Under the pieces are notes generated by a model. It was not told the origin of the DNA, did not search any database, and saw only the letters and a program-made list of their open reading frames with translations. From contig PXSX01000145.1 of assembly GCA_003022655.1 (NCBI GenBank), positions 1 to 33,844 on the forward strand: 33,844 nucleotides of DNA, given 5' to 3'. The translations under genes and the position numbers were made by a program. Source of the stretch: Bacteroidetes bacterium QH_1_64_81. GTDB taxonomy: Bacteria > Bacteroidota > Rhodothermia > Rhodothermales > Salinibacteraceae. Below are positions 25,999-33,844 of the stretch, piece after piece. Every line of letters starts with the position of its first letter. Positions within the stretch are counted from its first letter, which is position 1.

Positions 25999-26310
25999 AT
26001 GCTTCAGCGCCTCCTCCCCAGCATTTTCCTTTTCATCTCCACTCCGCTGCTCGTGTCTAATCAATCTGATCCCCCAACCCCCGGCGCTCCCCCTGATGCC
26101 GATCGGATTGCCGCCCTGCGCAAACAGGCGGACGCCGAGGGAGAGTCCGTAGAGGTCACGTTTCCTGCCGCCGACGGCACGACGAAGCGGTTCGTGGTGT
26201 CGCCCCGCGGGACATGTGTTCTTCTCGCCAACACTCGCGAGGATTCGTTCAACCCCTCGGTCGCACCCAAGGATATCGCGGCCTCTCTCCAGGAGCAAAC
26301 GCCCGGGTGA
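25999..26310 (+). CDS. Small hypothetical protein with a signal peptide
   Basis: 103 residues from the ATG at 25999 (MLQRLLPSIFLFISTPLLVS), a hydrophobic N-terminus that looks like a signal peptide. A GTG at 25987 would add four residues. The rest is hydrophilic: a proline-rich linker, a helix (ADRIAALRKQADAEGESVEV), a probable strand pair (TTKRFVVSPRGTCVLLANT) and a short tail. One cysteine. No domain is recognised. It starts 15 bases after a strong hairpin and is convergent with the CBM48 gene, 31 bases away. Composition supports a real gene, moderately. Confidence 0.55.
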   Translation: MLQRLLPSIFLFISTPLLVSNQSDPPTPGAPPDADRIAALRKQADAEGESVEVTFPAADGTTKRFVVSPRGTCVLLANTREDSFNPSVAPKDIAASLQEQTPG

Positions 26311-26341
26311 CAAGGCGGGCGAACGCTGGGCTCGCGAACAC

Positions 26342-26641
26342 CTACGTCGTGACGACGCAGTTGGTCGTGCCGAACTCATTGGGCTCGAAGTCGTCGGCGT
26401 CGTCCTCGTCGATCCAGCCGTCCTCGTCGCTGTAGTACCGGAAGGCGAAACGGTGATCCTCGGGAAGCTCGACGTTGGTGCTGTAGGTTTGATTGCTGCG
26501 CCGGACGAATTGGTGCTCTCCAGGGGTCCAGTCGTTGAAGTCGCCAACCACCGAAATATCGCCGTTGTATGGGTGATCTTCCGGAAGGACGAATGTGACC
26601 TTGACGCGGTCGCTGGTTTGCTTATCTACCTTCTTAATCAT
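26342..26641 (-). CDS. CBM48/AMPK-glycogen-binding-like (isoamylase early-set) protein
   Basis: 99 residues from the ATG at 26641; the open frame upstream is Arg/Ser-rich and unlike a protein of this organism. DRVKVTFVLPEDHPYNGDIS and VVGDFNDWTPGEHQFVRRSN match the early-set beta-sandwich of isoamylase N-termini and AMPK glycogen-binding domains; GDFNDW is the hallmark, with the Trp expected to stack on glucans. It continues FAFRYYSDEDGWIDEDDADD and ends NEFGTTNCVVTT. Stand-alone copies are common in Rhodothermota and cyanobacteria; they probably bind glycogen or related glucans in the cytosol. The strongly acidic insert fits a salt-in halophile. It is divergent from tyrA. Confidence 0.85.
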   Translation of the reverse strand: MIKKVDKQTSDRVKVTFVLPEDHPYNGDISVVGDFNDWTPGEHQFVRRSNQTYSTNVELPEDHRFAFRYYSDEDGWIDEDDADDFEPNEFGTTNCVVTT

Positions 26642-27039
26642 GATCGGGTCGTAGTGAGATTTGTGAATGGGAACCGAAGTACAAGCAACAAGGAGACGGG
26701 GTCTCCTCCATCGTTCTGTGGTACGCCTCAGCTTACGAAGAGGAGATGACATTTGAGAAATTGCACGGTTCCCGGAAAGCGCTTCCTTCGATTCTTTTTC
26801 GCAAGGAGGTGAGCCGATCACCACTCCCAGCCTCCCTTCCTCCCGGAAGATTTTCCGTTCCCAACGCCTTTGGTCTCCACCTCAATCGCCTTCTCCGGCC
26901 TTCAACCCCGATCGCGGCCTCGTGCCCCGCTCCCTCGTTGTAAGATTGGTGCGCAGGCGTTACTCTTGTGGGTGTAATTGAACGCCATGATCCACGCCTT
27001 GTGGGTCCCTCTCGTTTTTCTACGCCACGGTTTTTCCGG
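26642..27039. other. Intergenic region, 398 bases, between divergent genes
   Basis: This is the promoter region for the CBM48 gene (left) and tyrA (right). It contains a perfect palindrome at 26691-26707. AAGGAGGTGA at 26813-26822 is a perfect Shine-Dalgarno match but no start codon follows it at a useful distance. No gene is recognised. Confidence 0.5.
26691..26707. promoter_or_regulatory. Palindrome upstream of the CBM48 gene
   Basis: AGGAGAC-GGG-GTCTCCT is a perfect 7-base inverted repeat with a 3-base centre. It lies 50 bases upstream of the CBM48 start on the minus strand, where an operator or a leader hairpin could sit. Confidence 0.4.
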
Positions 27040-28146
27040 ATGATCGACCGTCTTACCATTATCGGCACCGGCCTTATCGGCGGCTCCCTGGGGCTCGTGT
27101 GGGCCCAGCGCCGTCCCGACATTACAATCGTGGGCCATGACCGGCCCGAGGTGCTAGAGCAAGCCGAGGAGCGGGGGGCGATTGACAAAAAGGCCGCCGA
27201 TCCCATATCGAGCGTGGCGGACACCGACCTCGTGGTTCTTGCCACGCCGGTCGCCACGACCCTTCGTCTTCTCGACACCATTGCCCCCCGCCTCCCCGAC
27301 GGCTGCCTCGTAACCGACGTTGCCTCTGTGAAGCAGCCGGTGATCGAGCAGGCCCACGATGTCTTGCCGGATCAGGTCGGCTTTCTGGGCGGTCATCCCA
27401 TGTCGGGGGCGGAGCACAGCGGGATTGATCACGCCGACCCGCTGCTCTTCGAGAACGCCGTCTACAGCCTGTGCCTGCCCGACGACACCGACGAGGAGGC
27501 CCTGGAGGGATCGCTGTCTCCGGTTGTCGATCTCGTAGAGGCGACGGGGGGGCGACCTCTGGTGTTGGAGGCGAAGCGGCACGATCGGCTCGTTGCGGCG
27601 GTCAGTCACGTCCCGCAACTCTTGTCCGTGGCCCTCGTCAATCTTGTCGCAACCACCGAGGACGAGGAGGATCTGGCCCTGCATCTCGCCGGGGGCGGAT
27701 TTCGGGACATGACCCGCATCGCCGCGTCACCCTTCGAGATGTGGCGGGACGTGCTGGTGGGCAATGAGGGCGCGATCCACGACGCCCTGAGTCGCCTCCG
27801 TCGCCACCTCCGAGAGATCCGTAACCGACTCATCGAAGAGGACCTGGACGCGCTCGAAGAGACCTTCGACGAGGCCCAAGAGGCCCGGGCGGCCATTCCC
27901 GGGGATAGCAAAGGCTTTTTGCATCCGCTCTCCGACATTTACGTGCGCGCCTCCGATGAGCCGGGCGTCCTCCACGACCTGACGGGCCATCTCGTGGACG
28001 CCGACATTAACCTCAAAGACATTGAACTCCAGGCCATCCGCGAGGGAACGGGAGGGACCTTTCGGCTGGCGTTCGAGGACGGCGCAGACGCCGAGGCGGC
28101 CGTCACGGTGCTCTCGGACGCCGGATACGACGCCTGGCGACCGTGA
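27040..28146 (+). CDS. tyrA: Prephenate dehydrogenase with C-terminal ACT domain
   Basis: 368 residues from the ATG at 27040. The N-terminal Rossmann domain opens with IDRLTIIGTGLIGGSLGLVW and contains VVLATPVATTLRLLD, TDVASVKQPV and FLGGHPMSGAEHSGIDHA, the family signatures; the His of GGHPMSGAE is the substrate-binding and catalytic region. The helical dimerisation domain holds AAVSHVPQLLSVALVN and GGGFRDMTRIA. Residues about 300-368 form an ACT domain (IYVRASDEPGVLHDLTGHLV), which in relatives binds tyrosine for feedback inhibition. The enzyme makes 4-hydroxyphenylpyruvate in tyrosine synthesis. There is no chorismate mutase fusion. Arogenate specificity cannot be excluded. It appears complete and lies alone, without aro genes next to it. 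Confidence 0.92.
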   Translation: MIDRLTIIGTGLIGGSLGLVWAQRRPDITIVGHDRPEVLEQAEERGAIDKKAADPISSVADTDLVVLATPVATTLRLLDTIAPRLPDGCLVTDVASVKQPVIEQAHDVLPDQVGFLGGHPMSGAEHSGIDHADPLLFENAVYSLCLPDDTDEEALEGSLSPVVDLVEATGGRPLVLEAKRHDRLVAAVSHVPQLLSVALVNLVATTEDEEDLALHLAGGGFRDMTRIAASPFEMWRDVLVGNEGAIHDALSRLRRHLREIRNRLIEEDLDALEETFDEAQEARAAIPGDSKGFLHPLSDIYVRASDEPGVLHDLTGHLVDADINLKDIELQAIREGTGGTFRLAFEDGADAEAAVTVLSDAGYDAWRP

Positions 28147-28563
28147 CGCAGTAAAATCATTGCCCCTTCGTTGATAAAACTGCCGCCGTCGGGTATTATG
28201 GGATGTTAGGTTGGAAGTCGGGGAATCATTGTGTCGGGAGCAGATGTCCGCTCGGGGAGGAGACGGGTTCGCATATTGGCGTCTTTCGTGTGGGCACGGA
28301 CACCAACGAAATACGCAATACGAAATCTTTCCCCCTCACCCCTCCCTCCCACGGCAATCGCATCTTGACCTAAGGCCTGATGGTGCCCCGATCCGAGGCG
28401 GTGTGTTCGTGCTCCCACGCGCCCTCTCGCCCGCGCCACTCGGGCCACTCGGGCAGTTTCGTTGATCAGAGGCGGACGAGCCTCCACACCACGAAGGAAA
28501 TCTTTAACATACGATCGCCCTGCCCCTCCCTTCTCGCCGTCTCCTCCCAATCACCCGCGCCCC
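28147..28563. other. Intergenic region, 417 bases, with heptamer repeats
   Basis: No gene is recognised between tyrA and gcvT. It holds the heptamer array at 28306-28326, which can pair imperfectly with 28272-28290, and TTTAACATACGATCGCCCT at 28503-28521, whose last 13 bases also occur at 6981-6993. The final 45 bases form a pyrimidine-rich gcvT leader. Confidence 0.5.
28306..28326 (+). repeat. Three tandem heptamers, ACGAAAT-ACGCAAT-ACGAAAT
   Basis: Three exact 7-base units in a row. Bases 28306-28321 are the reverse complement of 2343-2358 over 16 positions, and the units recur at 33322-33391. The stretch can pair imperfectly with an inverted relative just upstream (ATTGGCGTCTTTCGT, around 28275-28289). 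It lies about 240 bases before the gcvT start. Confidence 0.75.
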
Positions 28564-29703
28564 ATGGCCGATCAAGCCACGTCTCTTCAGACGACGCCCC
28601 TCCACGCCGTCCACGACGACCTCGGCGCCCGCATGATGGCGTTTGGCGGATTCGAGATGCCCGTGCAGTACTCCGGCATCATCGAGGAACACATGGCCGT
28701 CCGCCAGGACGCCGGCCTGTTCGACGTGAGCCACATGGGCGAAGTCCTCATTCGGGGTGATCGGGCGCTTGACTTCGTCCAACACCTCGTCACCAACAAC
28801 GCCGCTAATCTCTACGACGGCCGGGCGATGTACACCGTCATGTGCACGCCGGACGGGGGCATCATCGACGACGGCATTGTGTATCGGCGAGCCGAGGATC
28901 AATACATGATGGTGCTCAACGCGGCCAACACGGAGCGGGACCTGACGTGGATGCACGACCACAATTCGATGGACGCTACCCTCCAGGACATTTCTCGGGA
29001 GACCGCCCTTCTCGCCCTTCAGGGCCCGAAGGCGCTCGACATTGCACAACCGTTCCTCGACGACGATCTCGACGACTTGTCGTTTTACCACTTCTGGGAA
29101 CGGAGCGATGGGGCGTTTCTGGGCTGCGACAGCGCCCTCATCTCCCGGACCGGATACACGGGGGAGCCGGGCCTGGAGCTCTACGTCCCGGCCGATCAGG
29201 CCGAACACGTCTGGACGACCCTCCTGGACGCGGGCGAAGAGCACGGCCTTAAGCCAGCGGGGCTCGGTGCGCGCGACACGCTTCGCCTCGAAGCCGGGCT
29301 ATGTCTCCACGGAAACGACATCACCGAGGAGACCAACCCGTACGAGGCGGGCCTCGGGTGGCTGGTGAAGCTCGATAAAGGAGCGTTCATCGGTCGATCG
29401 GCGCTTGAAGAGATCCAGGAGGAGGGTCCCACACGCAAACTCGTCGGCTTTGTGGCCACCGAGCGGGGCATCCCCCGTGCTGATCACGTGATCCAATCCG
29501 CGGACGGTGAGACCATCGGGGTTGTGACGAGCGGCACCCAATCCCCTCTCCTCGACGCGGGAATTGGGCTCGGCTACGTGCCCAACGATCCCCGCTACAC
29601 GGAGGCCCTGACGGTTTCGCCACTGCCTACTTTCTCCTCGCATCGTTCTGACTCCGTCCTAATTTCGTCTCCCCTCTTTCGATGGACGCCGAAGTCTTTT
29701 TGA
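28564..29703 (+). CDS. gcvT: Aminomethyltransferase (glycine cleavage system T protein) with an abnormal C-terminus
   Basis: 379 residues from the ATG at 28564. It is the tetrahydrofolate-dependent T protein, which releases ammonia and passes the one-carbon unit from the H-protein-bound intermediate. Family motifs are clear: TPLHAVHDDLGARMMAFGGF, GLFDVSHMGE, LALQGPKALDIAQPFL, SRTGYTGEPGLELYVP, GLGARDTLRLEAGLCLHGND and NPYEAGLGWLVKLDK. After residue 347 (GYVPNDPRYTE) relatives have about 25 residues (PG-x-L...VRG...PPF). Here the sequence changes to ALTVSPLPTF and a Ser-rich tail that overlaps the comB start by 22 bases and reads like a leader. A small deletion across the true stop is likely. 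No other gcv gene is in the window. Confidence 0.9.
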   Translation: MADQATSLQTTPLHAVHDDLGARMMAFGGFEMPVQYSGIIEEHMAVRQDAGLFDVSHMGEVLIRGDRALDFVQHLVTNNAANLYDGRAMYTVMCTPDGGIIDDGIVYRRAEDQYMMVLNAANTERDLTWMHDHNSMDATLQDISRETALLALQGPKALDIAQPFLDDDLDDLSFYHFWERSDGAFLGCDSALISRTGYTGEPGLELYVPADQAEHVWTTLLDAGEEHGLKPAGLGARDTLRLEAGLCLHGNDITEETNPYEAGLGWLVKLDKGAFIGRSALEEIQEEGPTRKLVGFVATERGIPRADHVIQSADGETIGVVTSGTQSPLLDAGIGLGYVPNDPRYTEALTVSPLPTFSSHRSDSVLISSPLFRWTPKSF

Positions 29704-30416
29704 CACACTCCAACATCTCAGAAGGAGACGTCCAGGATCGGACGGTCGTCGTGATCGACGTGCTGCGCGCCTGCTCGACCATCGTGACTGCCCTGAACCG
29801 GGGCGCCCGTGCCGTACTGCCCGTGCTCGACATGGCGCAGGCCGGAAAGCTGGCGACCAACCTCGACCCGGACGTATACCGCCTCGGCGGAGAGCGCGGC
29901 GGAGAAAAGATCGAAGGATACCACCTCGGCAACTCTCCGCAGGAATATACCCGAGAAAGCGTAAAAAGGCGCGACGTGATCCTGAACACCACCAACGGCA
30001 CCCGCGCGCTTGAGCAGGCCAAGGAGGCCGACCATCTCGTGGCGGCGTGCTTTCTGAACGCGGGGCGGGTCGTTGACTTCGTTCAGCACCACACTGATGC
30101 CGTCACCATCGTATGTGCGGGACACCGGAACCGCCTGTCCCTGGAAGACACGCTCTGTGCCGGACTCCTTCTCGATCGGCTCTGGGACGGGGACGAGCCC
30201 TATCCAGTGACCGACTCTGCCCATACGGCGTACACCCTCTACCACACGGACCGGGAAAATCTCGACACCGCCCTCCGGGGCGCCAACCACGCGGAGCAAC
30301 TCGCCAGTCAGGGCTACGAGGAGGACCTGGACTACTGCTTCCGGATCGACGCAGTGCCGGCACTTCCCTACTACACGGAGAATCGCCTCCGTCTGTACGA
30401 GGACATCTCGGACTGA
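29682..30416 (+). CDS. comB: 2-phosphosulfolactate phosphatase (ComB family)
   Basis: 244 residues, the normal ComB length. The enzyme hydrolyses (R)-2-phospho-3-sulfolactate to sulfolactate and phosphate, using Mg2+. Family signatures: VVVIDVLRACSTIVTALNRG near the N-terminus with the conserved Asp and Cys, GGERGGEKIEGYHLGNSP, VILNTTNGTRALEQ and TIVCAGHRNRLSLEDTLCAG. The C-terminus (FRIDAVPALPYYTENRLRLY) is typical. In methanogens it serves coenzyme M; in bacteria without coenzyme M it may feed sulfolactate or cysteate. Salinibacter is known for sulfonolipids, so a link is possible but only inferred. The start overlaps the end of the gcvT frame by 22 bases, probably because gcvT is damaged there. 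Confidence 0.9.
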   Translation: MDAEVFLTHSNISEGDVQDRTVVVIDVLRACSTIVTALNRGARAVLPVLDMAQAGKLATNLDPDVYRLGGERGGEKIEGYHLGNSPQEYTRESVKRRDVILNTTNGTRALEQAKEADHLVAACFLNAGRVVDFVQHHTDAVTIVCAGHRNRLSLEDTLCAGLLLDRLWDGDEPYPVTDSAHTAYTLYHTDRENLDTALRGANHAEQLASQGYEEDLDYCFRIDAVPALPYYTENRLRLYEDISD

Positions 30417-30577
30417 GATGCAGTCACAGCCGGGCGGCGCACGAGCAGATCGTTGCATTTCTGCACTGCCTCGGGCACTTTACTGTTGGAGTGGGGTCTC
30501 CTTGAACAGTGAACACACATGCAACGAGGGCTTCTCCTCCCTTCGCATCCGCTCTTGCCACTTGTTCTCTCGGTCGT

Positions 30578-33316
30578 ATGGCTGGCTCGGCCTCCAACAC
30601 GAAGACAGACGGAGAGGGCGCGGCCTTCCTGATCCCCCCTCGCCGGAAGGTGGAGATTATGGGGCTGGTGCTCATGGTGCTGGGCCTCCTTCTGTCCCTT
30701 GCCTTCCTCTCCTACCACCCCGAGGACGCCTCCGTCCTCCGCTCGGCCCAACTGAGCGAGGTCCTGTTTCAGCCGCAGACCGCCCCCACCGAGGTGCCCG
30801 TCCAGAACCTTCTCGGGCTTCTTGGCGCCCAACTTGCCCAGGGACTTATTTCTGGCTTCATCGGCTACGGCGTCCTTCTCCTGAGCAGTCTCCTCATGGT
30901 GTGGGGCTATGTGGTCTTCCGCCGCGCTTCCCTCCACCCACTCATCTATCCTTCTGTCCTAACGATCCTCTCGGCCTTCGTGCTCGCCTGCCTGATGGGC
31001 TGGTTCGACCACACTCTCGAGGCCTCGCTCACGGCCTGGGCCGGAACCGTCGGCATCGGCACCGCGGGCTGGCTGCAAAACGTGTTCGGCGAGGTGGGGT
31101 CGTTCATTCTCCTGTTCCTCTCCGTCGCGGTGATGCTCCTGCTGGTGGTGGACCACGACATTCAGCGAACGGTGGATCGGGCCATCGAGGCCGTGCAGGC
31201 GATCGTGGCCGGCATGGTGGCACTGGGCGCGTACGTGGAAAGACAGTGGGCCCAGGCACGGGCTCACTCGAATCCCCGCTCAGTCGCCACGGACGAAGAG
31301 AACGCTTCCTCCGCCCCCCCAGAGCCGTCCGCCACGACCTCTTCGTCCTCTGCTGAGCCACCCTCTCCTCCGAAACCGCGTTCTCCGGACGACGCAGTCG
31401 AGCCCGCCCCAACGCCCCCGAAGACGACGGCTCCGGATGAGCCCTCGGAGCCCGATACGGAGGACCGTCCCCGTCGAAACGATCTATTCCGTTCCGAGGC
31501 CGGTTTCACGTCTCCACCGGCGGACGAGAAGACAGATGCGCCGTCTAGACCGGAGGAAAACGAATCAGATTCTGCCGCAGTCGACTCGGCGTCCTCGGCG
31601 CCTCCCCCCGAAGAGACCCGGAACTCTTCTTCCTCTGCATCCGACTCTCCCTCACCCTCGTCCGACGAGCGCTCAACCGTCGAAACGACCAACGATGATG
31701 CCGCTCGGGAGGAGCTTGGGGACGACGTTTCGATGACGGTGCAGGGACAGGTCGAAGAGGAGACGACCGACGAAATCAACCGGTCCCCCGAAACGCCGGA
31801 GGACTTCGAGTACGAGTCTCCCTCCTTGGGCCTTCTTGATGAGTCCGCCCACGACGACGCCACGATCGACCGAGAGGAGCACGAGAAGAACAAGCGGATC
31901 CTCCTCGACAAGCTCGACATGTACAACATCGAGATCGAGGAGATTAATGCCGTCGTGGGCCCCACGGTGACCCGCTACGAACTTACCCCCGCGCCCGGCG
32001 TCAAGATCAGCCGCATTAAGTCGCTCGAAGACGACCTGGCGATGGCGATGGCGGCGCCCGGCGTTCGGATGATTGCCCCCATTCCGGGCAAGTCCGCCGT
32101 CGGGGTCGAGATTCCGAACCGGAATCGAGAGCTGGTGCGCCTCCGCGACGTGATCGGCACCACGAAGTTTCAGGACACCGACCTGGACCTGCCCCTTCCG
32201 CTCGGAAAGACGATCGAGGGCGAGGTGTACCTGGACGACCTCACCACGATGCCGCACCTCCTTATTGCCGGCGCCACCGGGTCCGGCAAGTCGGTGGGCC
32301 TCAACGCCCTCATCACCGGCCTCATCTACGCCTGCCATCCGGCGAATCTGCGGTTCGTCATCATCGACCCGAAGAAGATCGAGCTCCAGCAATACACGCC
32401 GCTCGAAACCCAGTTTGTGGCGGTGCCGGAGGACATCGACCAGACCGTGATCACCGATGTGGACGAGGCCTCCGGCGTCCTCAAGAGCGTAGAGCGCGAG
32501 ATGGAGACCCGCTACGACCTTCTTTCGGACGCCAGCGTGCGCAACATTACGGGGTACAACGAGAAGTTCCAGGCCGGTGAGCTCGACCCGACGGAGGGCC
32601 ATCGGCACATGCCATACCTCGTCGTGGTGGTCGACGAGTTGGCCGACCTCATGATGGCGGCGGGCGACGACGTGGAGGGCCCCATCTCTCGGCTCGCCCA
32701 GATGGCCCGGGCCGTCGGCATCCACCTCGTCCTGGCTACACAGCGGCCCTCGGTCGACGTCATTACGGGGCTCATCAAGGCCAACTTCTCCTCCCGCATC
32801 GCCTTTGAGGTGGCCTCGCGCGTCGACTCGCGCACGATCTTGGATCAGGGCGGGGCCGAGGACCTCGTCGGGAACGGCGACATGTTGTTCCTGAGCGGCA
32901 GCGACCTCCGACGCCTGCAGGGACCGTTCGTCAGCGTGGAGGAGGTCGAGACGGTCGTGGAGCACGTGGCCGACCAGCCCGGCGTGACGCCCTATACGCT
33001 TCCCTCCCTTCAGGACGCCGGCCACGGGCCGGACGAGACCCTGGGCGTAGAGGACACCGACGACAAATTCGAGGAGGCCGCGCGGGTCATCATTCGCCGA
33101 CAGCAGGGCTCGGTGTCGCTTCTCCAGCGGAAGCTGGCCGTGGGCTATACGCGCGCCGCCCGGATTGTGGACCAGCTCGAGGAGGCGGGCATCGTGGGTC
33201 CCTTCAACGGCACGAAGGCCCGTGAGGTGCTTGTGGAGGATGAGGAGGAACTGGATGAATTGCTCCACGGAGACGACTCGGAAGAAACGGAGCCGGATGC
33301 TGAGAATTTGTCGTAG
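30578..33316 (+). CDS. ftsK: DNA translocase FtsK/SpoIIIE
   Basis: 912 residues from the ATG at 30578; an ATG at 30509 would add 23 unlikely residues. Four or so transmembrane helices lie in residues 25-190 (MGLVLMVLGLLLSLAFLSYH, YGVLLLSSLLMVWGYVV, VLTILSAFVLACLMGW, FILLFLSVAVMLLLVV). An acidic Ser/Pro/Glu linker covers about 230-430. The motor follows: alpha domain, then Walker A GATGSGKSVGLNAL (near 565), DPKKIELQQYTPLE, Walker B LVVVVDELADLMM, ATQRPSVDVITGLIKANF and SRTILDQGGAEDL. A gamma winged-helix domain (ARVIIRRQQGSVSLLQRKLA), which reads KOPS, ends the protein. The motor resembles Bacteroidota FtsK, with the DxxQTVITD segment. It pumps and resolves chromosome ends at the division septum. 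Confidence 0.95.
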   Translation: MAGSASNTKTDGEGAAFLIPPRRKVEIMGLVLMVLGLLLSLAFLSYHPEDASVLRSAQLSEVLFQPQTAPTEVPVQNLLGLLGAQLAQGLISGFIGYGVLLLSSLLMVWGYVVFRRASLHPLIYPSVLTILSAFVLACLMGWFDHTLEASLTAWAGTVGIGTAGWLQNVFGEVGSFILLFLSVAVMLLLVVDHDIQRTVDRAIEAVQAIVAGMVALGAYVERQWAQARAHSNPRSVATDEENASSAPPEPSATTSSSSAEPPSPPKPRSPDDAVEPAPTPPKTTAPDEPSEPDTEDRPRRNDLFRSEAGFTSPPADEKTDAPSRPEENESDSAAVDSASSAPPPEETRNSSSSASDSPSPSSDERSTVETTNDDAAREELGDDVSMTVQGQVEEETTDEINRSPETPEDFEYESPSLGLLDESAHDDATIDREEHEKNKRILLDKLDMYNIEIEEINAVVGPTVTRYELTPAPGVKISRIKSLEDDLAMAMAAPGVRMIAPIPGKSAVGVEIPNRNRELVRLRDVIGTTKFQDTDLDLPLPLGKTIEGEVYLDDLTTMPHLLIAGATGSGKSVGLNALITGLIYACHPANLRFVIIDPKKIELQQYTPLETQFVAVPEDIDQTVITDVDEASGVLKSVEREMETRYDLLSDASVRNITGYNEKFQAGELDPTEGHRHMPYLVVVVDELADLMMAAGDDVEGPISRLAQMARAVGIHLVLATQRPSVDVITGLIKANFSSRIAFEVASRVDSRTILDQGGAEDLVGNGDMLFLSGSDLRRLQGPFVSVEEVETVVEHVADQPGVTPYTLPSLQDAGHGPDETLGVEDTDDKFEEAARVIIRRQQGSVSLLQRKLAVGYTRAARIVDQLEEAGIVGPFNGTKAREVLVEDEEELDELLHGDDSEETEPDAENLS

Positions 33317-33321
33317 TCTGT

Positions 33322-33391
33322 ATTTCGTATTGCGGAGTGTAGAACCAAGGCTCACCACTCGATGCGCAATACGGAATACGCAATATGAAAT
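33322..33391. repeat. Inverted heptamer repeats between ftsK and purK
   Basis: The left arm is ATTTCGT-ATTGCGG (33322-33335). The right arm is GCGCAAT-ACGGAAT-ACGCAAT-ATGAAAT (33364-33391). GTATTTCGTATTGCG on the left pairs with CGCAATATGAAATAC on the right with one mismatch, so a 15-pair stem with a loop of about 40 bases is possible. It follows the ftsK stop by six bases and precedes purK by about 60. The units are the ACGCAAT/ACGAAAT family of 2341 and 28306. Confidence 0.8.
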
Positions 33392-33449
33392 ACTCCCGCT
33401 GTACACGTCATTCTGCCAACCTCCTCTTCCCACCCTCAATCCCCTCAAA

Positions 33450-33844
33450 TGGATCCCACGTTTCCTACCATCGGCATCCTCGGCGGCGGCCAACTGGGCA
33501 AGATGATGGCGGCCGAAGCGGTGCGCATGGGCATCGAGACCAAGCTCTTGTCCCCTAAGGACGCGGGCCCCATGCGTCCGTACGCGGGGGCCCAAGTCGG
33601 AGACTGGACCGACCCGGACGTTCTGCGGTCGTTTGTCTCCGACTGCGACGTGGTCACCGTCGAGAGCGAGTGGGCCCCAGCCGGCGCGGCCGCCGACGTG
33701 TTGCCCGACGACACCGCGCTCTGGCCGTCGACGGCGACCCTCTCCCTCATCAAGGACAAGGGCGTCCAAAAACAGCACCTTGCCGATGCGGGCTGTCCGG
33801 TGCCCGAGTTCGTCCGCTGCAACACGACGGAGGACGCTCTCGAC
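33450..33844 (+). CDS. purK: 5-(carboxyamino)imidazole ribonucleotide synthase, 5' part (cut by window end)
   Basis: The frame opens at the ATG at 33450 and runs off the window after 131 codons. PTFPTIGILGGGQLGKMMAA is the PurK N-terminal signature, followed by VRMGIETKLLSP, the VGDWTDPDVLRSFVSDCDVV segment, TVESEW (relatives have TVE-x-E) and the start of the ATP-grasp domain (LSLIKDKGVQKQHLADAGCP). PurK carboxylates aminoimidazole ribonucleotide with bicarbonate and ATP in purine synthesis; purE usually lies near it, probably beyond the window. The leader is pyrimidine-rich and follows the heptamer hairpin. No defect is seen in the visible part. Confidence 0.9.

Noticed and set aside
26813..26822. 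Perfect Shine-Dalgarno sequence AAGGAGGTGA in an intergenic region, and on the other strand a likeness to the 16S rRNA 3' end
   Set aside because: No start codon follows at 5-12 bases with a credible frame. The rRNA likeness covers only about ten bases and no rRNA sequence lies next to it.
31673..33778. Minus-strand open frame of 701 codons opposite ftsK and purK
   Set aside because: It crosses two conserved genes and a repeat-bearing spacer and has no recognisable domain. Long antisense frames are expected in this base composition.

Overview
The window is GC-rich DNA (about 65% G+C by eye) that looks like an extremely halophilic member of the Rhodothermota/Bacteroidota, most like Salinibacter. 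The reasons are the very acidic proteins (D/E-rich linkers in FtsK, the CBM48 protein and FadJ), a Bacteroidota-type FtsK, HU-domain proteins including an HU-SPOR membrane protein, weak or absent Shine-Dalgarno sequences with pyrimidine-rich leaders, and TAnnTTTG-like promoter sequences. The species assignment is inference from recalled families; no search was run.

Layout. 54-815 (-) is the rRNA methyltransferase gene rlmB. 1095-6106 (+) is a fatty-acid beta-oxidation cluster: a thiolase, a FadJ/FadB-type multifunctional protein and a fused phosphotransferase-like/P-loop kinase. 6455-6787 is a small conserved protein. A 516-base spacer between convergent genes holds heptamer repeats. 7304-9094 (-) carries a thioredoxin-fold protein and two small anchored proteins, one of them DUF883/YqjD-like. 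9301-16657 (+) looks like an envelope module: a large secreted TPR protein, an outer-membrane beta-barrel, a small HU protein, a membrane-anchored HU-SPOR protein, ExbB and ExbD. 17109-18506 is a Tat-exported Gfo/Idh/MocA oxidoreductase. 18634-21601 (-) is comM and a patatin-like hydrolase. 21874-25865 (+) is a small secreted protein, fumarase and an HtrA/Do protease. 25999-26641 has two small genes; 27040-33844 (+) has tyrA, gcvT, comB, ftsK and the start of purK.

Three things stand out. First, three otherwise intact genes (thiolase, fadJ, the secreted protein at 21874) have lost about 20-40 codons abruptly, two of them with a frame change, and gcvT has an abnormal C-terminus. This is either real gene decay, striking both beta-oxidation genes, or a systematic sequence or assembly fault. 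Second, intergenic regions carry degenerate 7-base tandem repeats (ACGCAAT/ACGAAAT and other units), often paired as hairpins and usually in 5' leaders; they recall the heptameric STRR repeats of cyanobacteria. Third, three tandem hairpins after htrA include one resembling the right end of an IS200/IS605 (TnpB) element without any transposase gene.

No tRNA, rRNA, CRISPR array, intact insertion sequence or classical defence system was seen. Most genes are ordinary housekeeping genes.
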